From an uncultured Candidatus Melainabacteria bacterium (GTDB lineage: Bacteria; Cyanobacteriota; Vampirovibrionia; Gastranaerophilales; Gastranaerophilaceae), in assembly GCA_934728585.1 (NCBI GenBank), contig CAKVDZ010000002.1:124001-188000 (forward strand): DNA of 64,000 nt. Direction: 5' to 3'. This document shows, one piece after another, positions 27,229 through 36,306 of the stretch (its first letter is position 1; every line of letters starts with the position of its first letter). The notes beneath the pieces are model-generated. The model was given only the letters and a program-made list of their open reading frames with translations. It was not told the DNA's origin and searched no databases. Made by a program: the position numbers and the translations under genes.

Positions 27229-27405
27229 AAGAAATCCTTTTCTTTTGATATGTACAAACTTTATACTACCATTATAACATTTTTTTAAGATAATTCAAGT
27301 GTTTGCACGATTTTAAATTGATATTAAATAATATTTTTAACAAAGTAAATAAATTAAACTATAAATTTTTACTTATCACTATTCAGATTATATTTTACCG
27401 TTCAC

Positions 27406-28302
27406 TTACTTACAGCTTGTATTTTCCCAAGTTAATTCTGTACCGTTTGGACAAGTACCTTTATTAGCTTTTAAATAGTCCATATTGCCAACATCAATTA
27501 TCCAAGCCTCGCAATGCCTACCTGATGTAAAACAATCTTTTTTTAGTTTAGCGTTTGATATATTTCTGCCATTCGGCATAACACCAGTATTATAAACGTT
27601 AAAAAGGAAATAATCTTTACCCCTAATATTAGAACCTTTCAGACCATCGATATCTACATAAATAGTTCCCTTGGTTGCTTCAGCGTAGAAATTTAAAGCT
27701 GTACCATCAGATAATAAAAACTTTAAATTTTTATCAAAAGCATTCGGTGATACATCAACATCACCATTTAAGTATTTATAACTACTAGAAAAACAACCTG
27801 CACCGTCATATCCACAATTCTTGGATATTTTCATAAATTCTGTCATTCTGTCTGCTAGACGAGTCGATCTTGTTTTTTCATCAGAATCTTTTAAAAACCA
27901 TTCCTCAAATGGTCCATAAACAGCAGTTGCACGGCCGAAAGCGTCTTCTAGGTTTGAATAAACTTTTTTTAATTTTGCAACTTTTTCTCTATCGCCTGTT
28001 GATTGATTTAAGTTTGGAATAGTAAGTGCCGCAACCACGCCAATAATGCCCATTACGACTAGGGTTTCGGCGAGAGTAAAAGCGATAGCTTTTACTAGTG
28101 ATTTGTGAGTAGTGAGTGGTGAGTCGACTTTATTGTAATTGATTTGTTTATTATTTGTCGATTCACTATTCACAAGCGACAATTCACAACATTTCTTTTG
28201 TATGCTCTCAAAAAATCTTTTTATAAAATCTGGGAAAGTAGCATTACTACTAGGTTTTACCCCCCCCCGAGGTTGTAATTCAGTATTTATAATATTTTTC
28301 AT
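27406..28302 (-). CDS. Type IV prepilin / pseudopilin-like protein with 74-residue leader
   Basis: The pilin-type signal is AIA-FTLAETLVVMGIIGVVAA, with predicted cleavage before F75 and Glu at mature position 5 (E79). The mature domain has NLNQSTGDREKVAK, the C-rich SKNCGYDGAGC, a VDIDGLKG calcium-loop-like segment, and a C-terminal WIIDVGNMDYLKANKG...NTSCK. The leader is 74 residues, far longer than the usual 5-25. It is probably translated, because AAGGAG precedes the ATG at 28302 and the leader is nearly identical in the copy at 62808-63788. A G9 tract lies in codons 12-15. The mature part would be assembled into a pilus or secretion pseudopilus after processing by a prepilin peptidase. 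Confidence 0.85.
   Translation of the reverse strand: MKNIINTELQPRGGVKPSSNATFPDFIKRFFESIQKKCCELSLVNSESTNNKQINYNKVDSPLTTHKSLVKAIAFTLAETLVVMGIIGVVAALTIPNLNQSTGDREKVAKLKKVYSNLEDAFGRATAVYGPFEEWFLKDSDEKTRSTRLADRMTEFMKISKNCGYDGAGCFSSSYKYLNGDVDVSPNAFDKNLKFLLSDGTALNFYAEATKGTIYVDIDGLKGSNIRGKDYFLFNVYNTGVMPNGRNISNAKLKKDCFTSGRHCEAWIIDVGNMDYLKANKGTCPNGTELTWENTSCK
28260..28268 (-). repeat. Poly-G9 tract inside the prepilin leader
   Basis: Nine consecutive C on the + strand (G on the coding strand) occupy codons 12-15 of the prepilin. The paralogue has CCCCTACCC at the same place. Such tracts are prone to slippage and could switch the frame. Confidence 0.7.
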
Positions 28303-28427
28303 ACGTTTCTCCTTATTTTTATAAGTATAAACTATTTTATTTTATTTTTCAAGTGTTTGTCCAAATTCAACTCACATTCGGCTAAAATATCTATTTTAAA
28401 TTTTCTAATTTTTGTTATAATAAAATT

Positions 28428-28874
28428 ATGAACTCTATTTTAATTATAATAATCGCAATAATAATTGTTTTAGTTGCAGTCGCAGTCGCAATCCTTGGTG
28501 TAAAATTAGCTCAAATGACTTTCTTTTGTGCGTTTCCAAGAACTTCCGCTTATGGAGATCCTAACAAATTAAGATATATTCACCTGAATGGATTCTTTTT
28601 TATAATTTCTAATGATTTATTTGGCAAAGATGTTGTATACTCAAATGAAGCAACAAATATGATGTTTCAATACAACTTAAAGCCAACAATCAATGCAAGT
28701 GAAGTTTTGAATAACAAAAAGCCACTAAATATTGAAATATTAGATACAACAACAGGTCAAACCTTGTCATATTCTGTTCCGCACTCTAGCAAAGCTCAAG
28801 CTATCAGATTTTTTGCAAAATATCGCGAATTAATGAACAGAATTAATCAACACAACATGGGTAAATCAAAATAA
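28428..28874 (+). CDS. Small membrane-anchored protein of unknown function
   Basis: The 148-residue protein starts with a very hydrophobic helix (residues 4-28, ILIIIIAIIIVLVAVAVAIL) and continues as a soluble domain of about 115 residues. A single N-terminal anchor with a cytoplasmic or periplasmic domain is likely. No family motif is recognised. The ATG at 28428 is the only in-frame start before the helix. It sits 93 bases before gltX on the same strand. Confidence 0.65.
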   Translation: MNSILIIIIAIIIVLVAVAVAILGVKLAQMTFFCAFPRTSAYGDPNKLRYIHLNGFFFIISNDLFGKDVVYSNEATNMMFQYNLKPTINASEVLNNKKPLNIEILDTTTGQTLSYSVPHSSKAQAIRFFAKYRELMNRINQHNMGKSK

Positions 28875-28967
28875 ATACATAAATTTTTAAATTGCGTAAA
28901 AATTATTGCTCCAAAACCCTTGTTCATGAGATAATTAAATCATTGAAGAAGGAAAGAAGGTAAATTT

Positions 28968-30431
28968 ATGTCAAACGTAAGAGTTAGAATTGCACCATCA
29001 CCAAGTGGAAATCTTCACGTTGGTACTGCAAGAACGGCTTTATTCAACTATTTATACGCTAAAAAAGTTGGCGGAACATTTGTTTTAAGAATTGAAGACA
29101 CCGATGCTGAACGTACAAGTCAAGCATATATTGATAATATTTTCGATAGCTTAAAAGCATTAGGCTTAAATTGGGACGAGGGTCCAGATGTAGGTGGTCC
29201 TTATGGTCCATACACTCAATCTGAAAGATTTGATATTTATCCAAAATACGTTCAAGAACTTTTAGACAAAGGCTTCGCTTATGAATGTTTCTGCACACCA
29301 GAAGAATTAGAAGCTGAAAAAGAAGAAGCTACAAAAAACAAAAAAGCTTACGTATATTCTAAAAAATGCGAAAACTTAACAGAAGTTGAAAAAGACAGAT
29401 TAAGAGCAGAGGGCAGAGTTCCTGCAATTCGTTTCTCTGTTGAAAAAGCAACAAAAGCTTTCCACGATTCATCAATTATTCACTTTGATGACCTTGTAAA
29501 AGGCGACTTACACCAAGATACAAATTTAATTGGTGACTTTGTAATTATGAAATCAAACGGTTCACCAACTTACAACTTCGCAGTTGTAATTGATGATATG
29601 TTAATGAAAATTTCTCACATCATTCGTGGTGAAGACCACATTTCAAACACATTCAAACAAATTTTGATTTATGAAGCATTAGGTGCAGAAGTTCCTAGAT
29701 TTGGACACTTAGGCATGATTTTAGCTCCAGATAGAAGCAAACTTTCTAAACGTCACGGGGCTACTGCTGTTTCTGAATTCGTTCAAAAAGGTTATTTGAC
29801 TGACGCTTTAATCAACTTCGTTGCATTATTAGGTTGGGCACCATCTGACGGAAATGAAATCAAAACTGTTGATGAAATTGCTCAAGACTTTAGAATTAAC
29901 GAAGTTTCATCTTCAAACTCAATCTTTGAATACGACAAATTGAACTGGATGAACGGTCAATATATTAAAAAACTTGATATTGAAGACTTAAAAGAAAGAT
30001 TAAAACCATTCTTGACTAAGTACGATTTATCAACATTGACTGATGAACAATACACTCACATGGTTGAACTTACAAGAGAACCATTAACAATCCTTTCTGA
30101 TATCACAGACGCCGTTTCTTACTTCTTCGGTGAAGATGTAGAAGTTGATCCAGAAGTTCAAACAACAGTTCTAGATACAGAAACATCACAAGATGTTTTA
30201 AAAACTTTTGCAGAACAAGCAAAAGACTGGGATTGGACAGAAGAAAGCTTACACGAAAAACTTGAAGCTTTCCGCGGTTTCTACAAGGAAAAAGGTATCA
30301 AACCAAAAGTTACAATGTGGGCAATCAGAGCTGCTGTAACAGGTAGAACTCGTGGTGCTGATATGGTTGGAACTCTTGTTATCCTTGGCAAAGAAAAAAC
30401 TTTACACCGCGTAAATAAAGCTATTAAATAG
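28968..30431 (+). CDS. gltX: Glutamyl-tRNA synthetase
   Basis: GltX charges tRNA-Glu. The HIGH motif is in RIAPSPSGNLHVGTARTALF, followed by RIEDTDAERT. The KMSKS-type loop appears as KLSKRHGA. IRGEDHISNTFKQI and the C-terminal anticodon-binding domain are present. Length is 487. SD GAAGGAAAGAAGG precedes the ATG. A hairpin-controlled small gene follows; readthrough from gltX could supply its transcript. Confidence 0.96.
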   Translation: MSNVRVRIAPSPSGNLHVGTARTALFNYLYAKKVGGTFVLRIEDTDAERTSQAYIDNIFDSLKALGLNWDEGPDVGGPYGPYTQSERFDIYPKYVQELLDKGFAYECFCTPEELEAEKEEATKNKKAYVYSKKCENLTEVEKDRLRAEGRVPAIRFSVEKATKAFHDSSIIHFDDLVKGDLHQDTNLIGDFVIMKSNGSPTYNFAVVIDDMLMKISHIIRGEDHISNTFKQILIYEALGAEVPRFGHLGMILAPDRSKLSKRHGATAVSEFVQKGYLTDALINFVALLGWAPSDGNEIKTVDEIAQDFRINEVSSSNSIFEYDKLNWMNGQYIKKLDIEDLKERLKPFLTKYDLSTLTDEQYTHMVELTREPLTILSDITDAVSYFFGEDVEVDPEVQTTVLDTETSQDVLKTFAEQAKDWDWTEESLHEKLEAFRGFYKEKGIKPKVTMWAIRAAVTGRTRGADMVGTLVILGKEKTLHRVNKAIK

Positions 30432-30462
30432 CCGATATAGAGAATTTAAAGTTTAAAAATTT

Positions 30463-30504
30463 AAAATATACTCTTTTTTGTAATATCAAAGGAGGGTATA
30501 TTTT
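30463..30504 (+). promoter_or_regulatory. Hairpin that buries the ribosome-binding site of the next gene
   Basis: Bases 30463-30479 pair with 30488-30504 in a continuous 17-bp stem (14 Watson-Crick, 3 G-U) around an 8-base loop. The 3' arm contains the whole SD AAAGGAGGG (30488-30496), and the start codon begins at 30506. The fold would block initiation when formed. Confidence 0.7.
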
Positions 30505-30505
30505 T

Positions 30506-30796
30506 ATGGATAATATGAATAAAACAATTTATGAAATTTCAGCAAAAACAGGTAGTAATAGAATTACGGTTTTTACAAATCATTTAAAGATTGATGGATT
30601 TCTTTATCAATGCGACGGCAAGTGTAAGGAAGTAGCAAATAATATTTTAACCCTCAACGACGCAATCGTTTGCAAGCTTGAAGATTATTGTTCCTGCGAT
30701 GAAGACGAATGTACCTGCAACGATTATGTTTGCTTTAAATATGACTGGTTTAACATTATGCACTCTAAAATTGTAAGTTTTAGCATTATAAAATAA
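30506..30796 (+). CDS. Small Cys/Asp-rich protein, possible metal binder
   Basis: The 96-residue product has eight Cys, most in two clusters: YQCDGKC and a dense CKLEDYCSCDEDECTCNDYVC region near residues 55-75. Alternating Cys and acidic residues suggest metal binding, perhaps zinc or copper. No signal peptide is seen, and the family is not recognised. Its near-perfect SD lies in a 17-bp hairpin, so expression is probably controlled at translation. A strong terminator follows the stop. Confidence 0.7.
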   Translation: MDNMNKTIYEISAKTGSNRITVFTNHLKIDGFLYQCDGKCKEVANNILTLNDAIVCKLEDYCSCDEDECTCNDYVCFKYDWFNIMHSKIVSFSIIK

Positions 30797-30809
30797 AAAT
30801 AAGAAAAAA

Positions 30810-30841
30810 TTAGGGGCGAAGCCTTTAGGCTTCGCCCCTAA
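30810..30841. terminator. Bidirectional terminator
   Basis: A 14-bp perfect stem (30810-30823 with 30828-30841), core AGGGGCGAAGCC, tetraloop TTTA, is flanked by A and T runs between convergent genes. Confidence 0.85.
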
Positions 30842-30862
30842 AATATATAATAACCTCAAGGA

Positions 30863-33037
30863 TTATTTGCAATCACAACCGCAACCGCAAGCGCAACAAG
30901 TTAAACCTAAAGCTTCTTTAGCTTCTTCTAATCTAACTTTGATACGACCGTCAACTGCGATACCTTCACCTGATTTTTCAGAGATTAACAATGGGTTAAT
31001 ATCTAATTCATCGATGAATTTGTAATCAGAAACTAATTGAGATAATCTCAACAATGTTTCTTGAATTTGATCCATTTGAGCTGGAGTTGTTCCTCTAGCA
31101 CCTTCTAACAATTTGTAAGCTTTAACTGATTTAATCATTTCAGAAGCATCAACATCTGTTAAAGGTGCAATTCTGAATGTTACGTCTTTCATAACTTCGA
31201 TGAATACACCACCAAGACCAAACATCATCATTGGACCGTATTGAGGATCTGTTGCGATACCGCAAACCATTTCTCTGTTACCTTTAACCATTTCTTGAAT
31301 GATTACACCTTCAAGACCGTCTAACAATCCTCTTTCTTCAAGTTTTGCTAACAAGTCCTTGTATTCAGCTCTTAATTGTTCTTCAGATTGAATGTTAACT
31401 CTTACACCACCAACATCTGTTTTATGAGAAGTTGTTTTAGAAGTCATTTTCATTACAACTGGGTAACCAATTGAATTACCGATATTTACAACTTCTTCTT
31501 CATTTGTAGCGAAGCCAGATTTACATACTCTGATACCGTAAGCATCTAATACATCAATTGATTCACGAGTTGTTAATTGAGCACGGTCTTCTTTCAATGC
31601 ATTGTAAATAATGCTTTCAGCTTTCTTTCTATCAACATCGTAGCAAGGAACTTTTCCTTCTGGTCTAGCAATCCATTTACGTTGTTGGTCTAATCTCATG
31701 AAGCCTTCTGCAGCTTCTTCAGCATACATAAAGAATGGCATATTAACGTCCATATCTGATAATGTAGTGAAGAATTCACTCTTAGTCATGAATACACCGA
31801 TAACTGGTTTTTCAGGATATTGAGCTTTAATTTCCATAACAGCTTTTGCAACATCAATATCTTTCAAACCTAAGAATGGTAAGTAAATAACCATAATCAT
31901 ATCAACGTTTTCATCAGCGATAACTGTTTTTAATGTTTCTTTATAATGTTCAATAGGTGCAGATGCAATCATATCAATTGGGTTTTTAACTGATGCTGCT
32001 GCTGGCAAGAAACTTCTTAAAGTTTCTTTTGTTTGGTCTGTAATTTTAGCCATTTCCATACCATATTCGCAAACTGCGTCAGTTGCCATGATACCAGGGC
32101 CACCTGAGTTAGTGATAATTGCTACTCTGTTTCCTTTTGGAATTGGGCAGTTAGCAAATACTTTTGCTGTTGAGAATAAGTTTTTCAAAGAATATTCTCT
32201 GATAACACCTGATTGAGCCAATAATGCGTTAGCTGCTTTATCTGCACCAGCTAAAGAACCAGTGTGAGAAGATGCTGCTGAAGCACCAGCTGCTGAACGA
32301 CCAGCTTTTAAAGCTAGGATAGGTTTTTTCTTAGAAATTCTTGTAGCTAATTTTCTGAAGTTTGCTGGGTTTTGGATTGATTCCATGTATAACAAGATTT
32401 GTTCTACATCTTTTTCATTTTCCCAGTATTCTAAAGCTGTTTCAGCGTTAACGTCAGCTTGGTTACCGATTGAAATGAATTGAGCAAAACCTAAGTTCAA
32501 GTCTTTCAAGATGTTTAAGATACCGCCACCTAAAGCACCTGATTGAGAAACAAAACCGATGTTACCGCGTTCAGGAAGTGATTCAGCGAAACAACCGTCC
32601 ATTCTAATTTCAGGGTCTGTGTTTACAACGCCTAAGCAGTTAGGACCTACACATCTCATACCATATTGATTTAATTTTTCAGTTAATTGTTTTTCAAGTT
32701 CTGCACCCTCTTTACCAGTTTCTTTAAAACCAGCTGTGATGATACATAAACCTTTAATACCTTTTTCGTTACATTGATCAATTGTGCTCAAAACGAATTT
32801 TGAGTTAACAACGATGATTGCCAAATCAATATCTTCTGGTACTTCGTTAACTGTTGTATATGCTTGTAAACCTTCGATTACGCCACCTTTTGGATTGATA
32901 GGGAAGATTTTACCAGTAAATTTGTACTCTTGTAATCTTTTCATGATATCTGAACCAATTGTGTGTTCTTTTGTAGAAGCACCAACAACTGCAATTGATT
33001 TAGGACGCATGATTTTGTCTAATTGTTCTTTTAGCAT
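30863..33037 (-). CDS. ADP-forming acetate/acyl-CoA synthetase with Cys-rich tail
   Basis: The enzyme interconverts acyl-CoA + ADP + Pi with acid + CoA + ATP, giving ATP in fermentation. Domains in order: CoA-binding Rossmann fold (SIAVVGASTKEHTIGSDIM near residue 14), succinyl-CoA-ligase-like domains with the phospho-His loop (FVSQSGALGG, SHTGSLAG), and a C-terminal ATP-grasp domain (YPVVMKMTSKTTSHKTDVGG, IIQEMVKGNREMVCG, DELDINPLL). At 724 residues, alpha and beta parts are fused, without the GNAT domain of PatZ. The last residues, LTCCACGCGCDCK, form an odd Cys tail. SD AAAGGAAAGG precedes the ATG. Confidence 0.92.
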   Translation of the reverse strand: MLKEQLDKIMRPKSIAVVGASTKEHTIGSDIMKRLQEYKFTGKIFPINPKGGVIEGLQAYTTVNEVPEDIDLAIIVVNSKFVLSTIDQCNEKGIKGLCIITAGFKETGKEGAELEKQLTEKLNQYGMRCVGPNCLGVVNTDPEIRMDGCFAESLPERGNIGFVSQSGALGGGILNILKDLNLGFAQFISIGNQADVNAETALEYWENEKDVEQILLYMESIQNPANFRKLATRISKKKPILALKAGRSAAGASAASSHTGSLAGADKAANALLAQSGVIREYSLKNLFSTAKVFANCPIPKGNRVAIITNSGGPGIMATDAVCEYGMEMAKITDQTKETLRSFLPAAASVKNPIDMIASAPIEHYKETLKTVIADENVDMIMVIYLPFLGLKDIDVAKAVMEIKAQYPEKPVIGVFMTKSEFFTTLSDMDVNMPFFMYAEEAAEGFMRLDQQRKWIARPEGKVPCYDVDRKKAESIIYNALKEDRAQLTTRESIDVLDAYGIRVCKSGFATNEEEVVNIGNSIGYPVVMKMTSKTTSHKTDVGGVRVNIQSEEQLRAEYKDLLAKLEERGLLDGLEGVIIQEMVKGNREMVCGIATDPQYGPMMMFGLGGVFIEVMKDVTFRIAPLTDVDASEMIKSVKAYKLLEGARGTTPAQMDQIQETLLRLSQLVSDYKFIDELDINPLLISEKSGEGIAVDGRIKVRLEEAKEALGLTCCACGCGCDCK

Positions 33038-33072
33038 TTGTTTTTCCTTTCCTTTACTACTAAAATTATATA

Positions 33073-33711
33073 TTAATATCCGTTATTTAACCATTTACGA
33101 ATTTTGAAATTTGCACCGATTTCGTCAACTATCTTTTTGCAAGCAACTAAATCTAATGAATAATCTGGATATTCATCAACAACAGACATTGTTGTTTTAA
33201 AACCATTTTCTACTGATTTTTTTGCAAATTCTAACATTTCATCAAATGCATTTTCAAATTTTGGACGTGAGATTTCGTTATATTGCTCTTTTGTTGGAGC
33301 GTTTAAGCTAACAGAAAACTCGTCTACTAAACCTTTTAACTCTGGTAAAACGTCTTTTTTATTAACAAAATTACCGATACCATTTGTATTAACTCGTACG
33401 TATATATTTTTTGATTTTAAATATTTAGCAACTTCCTTTAAAAGTTCTAGTTTCATAAGAGGTTCGCCATATCCACAAAAAACGACTTCTTCTGGGGGGA
33501 TAAAATTGCTAAATTGTTGGATTACGTCATTAGCTGAAAAGTTTTCGTTTTTAAGCCACATGTTCTTGCCTTTAATTTCATCAACAGTAGTTCTAATACA
33601 GAAAACACAAGCATTTGAGCATTTATTAGTTAAATTCACATAAAGTGTTTTTGAACTTTCGGCATCATCTTCAATTGAATAAACGTACGTATCCATAGCA
33701 ATATTATCCAT
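33073..33711 (-). CDS. TatD-associated type radical SAM protein
   Basis: The 212-residue protein has the radical SAM cluster motif CSNACVFC (CxxxCxxC) in YVNLTNKCSNACVFCIR, the GGE-like GYGEPLMK and VRVNTNG. The compact length and this opening match the family usually encoded beside TatD nucleases. No tatD is nearby. Substrate unknown. It probably uses a [4Fe-4S] cluster to cleave SAM under anaerobic conditions. It lies 35 bases upstream of the acyl-CoA synthetase gene in the same direction. Confidence 0.82.
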   Translation of the reverse strand: MDNIAMDTYVYSIEDDAESSKTLYVNLTNKCSNACVFCIRTTVDEIKGKNMWLKNENFSANDVIQQFSNFIPPEEVVFCGYGEPLMKLELLKEVAKYLKSKNIYVRVNTNGIGNFVNKKDVLPELKGLVDEFSVSLNAPTKEQYNEISRPKFENAFDEMLEFAKKSVENGFKTTMSVVDEYPDYSLDLVACKKIVDEIGANFKIRKWLNNGY

Positions 33712-33742
33712 GTTGAATTTCTAAAGTAAAGTAGATATCGTG

Positions 33743-33782
33743 AAAAAAAAGAAAGGTTAAGCAATTGATTTTACTAACCTTT
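33743..33782 (-). terminator. Terminator of dnaB
   Basis: AAAGGTTA (33752-33759) and TAACCTTT (33775-33782) form an 8-bp stem followed on the minus strand by eight T. Confidence 0.7.
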
Positions 33783-33789
33783 CACGATT

Positions 33790-35187
33790 TTAAAATATAT
33801 CCGTTTTTATCGGATTTTTAAATTTTGTAATATTGTTTTGGAATAACAATTGAAAGTCACCAACTGGGCCGTTTCTTTGTTTTGCGATGATAATATCTGA
33901 CTTGCCTTTTGAATCAGCTGCCCTATTAACCTCTGCTTCGCCATCTTCACCACCTTTATCCTTGTTATAATAATCTTCACGGTGGATAAACATTACAATA
34001 TCCGCATCTTGTTCGATTGCACCTGAATCACGCAAGTCAGAAAGCATAGGGCGTTTGTCCCCTCTGTCTTCAACTTTACGAGAAAGTTGTGAAAGTGCAA
34101 TAATTGGAACATTCAATTCTCTTGCTAAAATTTTCAAGCCTCTTGAAATAGCAGAAATTTCTTGATTTCTGTCATTTGTTCCAGAACTGTTAATCAATTG
34201 TAAATAGTCAATTACAACAAGTCCTAAATCTTTTTCTTCCATAGCAAGCCTACGACATTTTGCACGGATATCAGTAAGCGTACAGCCTGCGGTATCATCA
34301 ATATAAATCGGAGCTTCACCAATTTCACTCATAACATTTACAAGTTTTTCCCAATCTTTTGATTGCATGTTTCCACTTTTTAAACGTTGAGAATCAATTT
34401 CAGCTTCTGAACACATCATACGTTGAACCAACTGTTCACGCGACATTTCAAGAGAAAACATCGCAACTGGAACTTTTGATTTCATCGCAACATTCGCAAT
34501 AATATTCAAAACAAACGCAGTTTTCCCCATTGATGGTCTAGCTGCGAGAATAATCAAGTCTGATTTTTGAAGTCCATTTGTCATGTTATCTAACTCATAA
34601 AAATGGGTTTGAACGCCTGTACATTCACCTCTATGTTGATAACGATATTCAATTTTGTTGTAAACATTTAAAACATCATCTCTTACTGGGATAAAATCTT
34701 TTGTTGATTTTTGAGAGGAAATATCAAAAATTAGTTTTTCTGCATGTTCTAAAGAATTGTCAACATTTTCAACAGTATAACCTGATGCAACAATTTCAGA
34801 ACCCGCATTTATCAAAGCTCGTTTTATTGCCTTTTCTTGAATTATTTTTGCATAATAAGCAACGTTTGCAGTCGTAACCGTCTTAAATACCAAATCGTTG
34901 ATGAAAGCACGACCGCCAACCATTTCAAGTTTTTGTGAATAACTAAGAACATCAGATACGGATACAATATCAATCATTTGGTTTTGGTTAAACAATTGTA
35001 ACATAGCTTCAAAAACATACCGATGCGCAGGTTTGTAAAAGCTTTCAGGCTTTAAAAGTTCAACAACTTTAGTCATAACTGACCCAGGATTAACAAGAAT
35101 TGCACCAAGTACAGCTTCTTCAGCTGGAATATCTTGAGGCATTAAATTTGCGTCTATATCTGTTTTTTTCTGTGTTCTAGGTGGCAT
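33790..35187 (-). CDS. dnaB: Replicative DNA helicase DnaB
   Basis: DnaB is the hexameric 5'-3' helicase at the replication fork. The N-terminal domain opens with PQDIPAEEAVLGAILVNP. The RecA-like domain has Walker A AARPSMGKTAFVLN, FSLEMSREQLVQRMM, the Walker B region LVVIDYLQLI and SDLRDSGAIEQDADIVMF. Length 465 is typical and no intein is present. The gene is divergent from tRNA-Gly and has its own terminator. Confidence 0.97.
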   Translation of the reverse strand: MPPRTQKKTDIDANLMPQDIPAEEAVLGAILVNPGSVMTKVVELLKPESFYKPAHRYVFEAMLQLFNQNQMIDIVSVSDVLSYSQKLEMVGGRAFINDLVFKTVTTANVAYYAKIIQEKAIKRALINAGSEIVASGYTVENVDNSLEHAEKLIFDISSQKSTKDFIPVRDDVLNVYNKIEYRYQHRGECTGVQTHFYELDNMTNGLQKSDLIILAARPSMGKTAFVLNIIANVAMKSKVPVAMFSLEMSREQLVQRMMCSEAEIDSQRLKSGNMQSKDWEKLVNVMSEIGEAPIYIDDTAGCTLTDIRAKCRRLAMEEKDLGLVVIDYLQLINSSGTNDRNQEISAISRGLKILARELNVPIIALSQLSRKVEDRGDKRPMLSDLRDSGAIEQDADIVMFIHREDYYNKDKGGEDGEAEVNRAADSKGKSDIIIAKQRNGPVGDFQLLFQNNITKFKNPIKTDIF

Positions 35188-35258
35188 AGTTTAAAATCTT
35201 TCTTTAATATAAGATTAACACACAAAAAATAAAATTTAAATAAATTGTAAAAGATATG

Positions 35259-35286
35259 TTGCATTTTTTTTTTGCTCATGTATAAT
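35259..35286 (+). promoter_or_regulatory. Promoter of tRNA-Gly
   Basis: TTGCAT (35259-35264) and perfect TATAAT (35281-35286) with 16 bases between, 21 bases before the tRNA. Confidence 0.7.
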
Positions 35287-35307
35287 AAGAATACAACCGA
35301 ACGAAAT

Positions 35308-35382
35308 GCGGGGGTAATTCAGTGGTAGAATGCCTCCTTGCCAAGGAGGATGTCGCGAGTTCGAGCCTCGTCTCCCGCTCCA
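35308..35382 (+). tRNA. tRNA-Gly (GCC)
   Basis: The 75-base gene has a 7-bp acceptor stem (GCGGGGG with CTCCCGC, one G-U), a D-loop with AGTGGTAGAAT, anticodon GCC in CTTGCCAAG, a T-arm with GAGTTCGAGCCTC, and an encoded CCA end. Confidence 0.96.
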
Positions 35383-35386
35383 TTTA

Positions 35387-35414
35387 AAAGACTCACTTAA
35401 GTGAGTCTTTTTTT
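35387..35414 (+). terminator. Terminator of tRNA-Gly
   Basis: AAAGACTCACTT pairs with AAGTGAGTCTTT (35387-35410), followed by a T-run, 5 bases after the tRNA. Confidence 0.85.
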
Positions 35415-35626
35415 ATAGTTGAAGTGGTTATTGGTAAGAACATCAAACTTCATCTTAGTTCAGCACGAACGAACTGAGGCTGGAGAGTTTTTGGTTTTGT
35501 AATGAAATCATCTAAAACAAAACTCCGAATTGCCGTTACAAGCGAGTGAGCAAGAAAGCCTCGTCATTAATAATTGATTATAACATTTAAAACTGATAAC
35601 TGTTTTCACATTTCTTAATTTACCCC

Positions 35627-35654
35627 TTTACAATTGAATTTTATCTGTTATAAT
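35627..35654 (+). promoter_or_regulatory. Promoter of the rubrerythrin gene
   Basis: TTTACA (35627-35632) and TATAAT (35649-35654) with 16 bases between, 37 bases before the ATG. Confidence 0.6.
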
Positions 35655-35691
35655 AAGCATGTAAAAGAGATTAAAAAGAAAGGAAATTAAT

Positions 35692-36234
35692 ATGAAATTT
35701 ATTTGTTCAGTATGCGGATATGTTCACGAAGGTAACGAAGCTCCAGAAAAATGTCCTCAATGTGGTGCTCCAGCAAGCAAATTTACTAAAGCTAGCGAAG
35801 GTGAAAAAACTTATGTAACAGAACATGTTGTTGGTGTTGCTAAAGGTGTTGATGCAGAAATCTTACAAGGTTTGAGAGAAAACTTTAACGGCGAATGTAC
35901 AGAAGTTGGTATGTACTTGGCTATGTCAAGAGTTGCTGAAAGAGAAGGCTATCCTGAAATTGCTGATGCATTCAAAAGATATGCATTTGAAGAAGCAGAA
36001 CACGCTGCAAAATTTGCTGAATTATTAGGCGAAGTTGTTACAGATTCAACAAAGAAGAACGTTGAAATGAGAGCTGAAGCTGAATGTGGTGCTTGCGCTG
36101 GTAAAATGGAAATTGCAAAAAGAGCTAAAGAATTAGGCTTAGATGCTATCCACGATACAGTTCACGAAATGGCTAAAGATGAAGCTCGTCACGGTAAAGG
36201 CTTTGATGGTATTTTAAGAAGATACTTCGCATAA
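35692..36234 (+). CDS. Rubrerythrin, rubredoxin domain first (reverse type)
   Basis: The protein has an N-terminal rubredoxin-like iron site (CSVCGYVHEG near residue 5, CPQCGAP near residue 22), then a ferritin-like diiron domain with RYAFEEAEHAAKFAELLG and HEMAKDEARHGKGF supplying Glu and His ligands. This order is that of reverse rubrerythrins, which reduce peroxide and protect anaerobes from oxygen. An additional CGAC pair lies near residue 140. Length 180. A good promoter and SD (AAAGGAAA) precede it, and a perfect palindromic terminator follows, so it is monocistronic. Confidence 0.93.
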   Translation: MKFICSVCGYVHEGNEAPEKCPQCGAPASKFTKASEGEKTYVTEHVVGVAKGVDAEILQGLRENFNGECTEVGMYLAMSRVAEREGYPEIADAFKRYAFEEAEHAAKFAELLGEVVTDSTKKNVEMRAEAECGACAGKMEIAKRAKELGLDAIHDTVHEMAKDEARHGKGFDGILRRYFA

Positions 36235-36257
36235 AAAGTTATAGCTACTAAATAAAC

Positions 36258-36289
36258 AGGGCGGAAGTTTTAAAACTTCCGCCCTTTGC
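36258..36289. terminator. Terminator after rubrerythrin
   Basis: AGGGCGGAAGTTTT and AAAACTTCCGCCCT are perfect arms (36258-36271 with 36272-36285), followed by a short T-rich segment. Confidence 0.8.
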
Positions 36290-36306
36290 TTTTATATTTT
36301 TTTTAA

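Noticed and set aside
35415..35691. Gene or RNA between tRNA-Gly and rubrerythrin
   Set aside because: Only weak short stems and no sustained ORF; nothing beyond the promoter could be supported.
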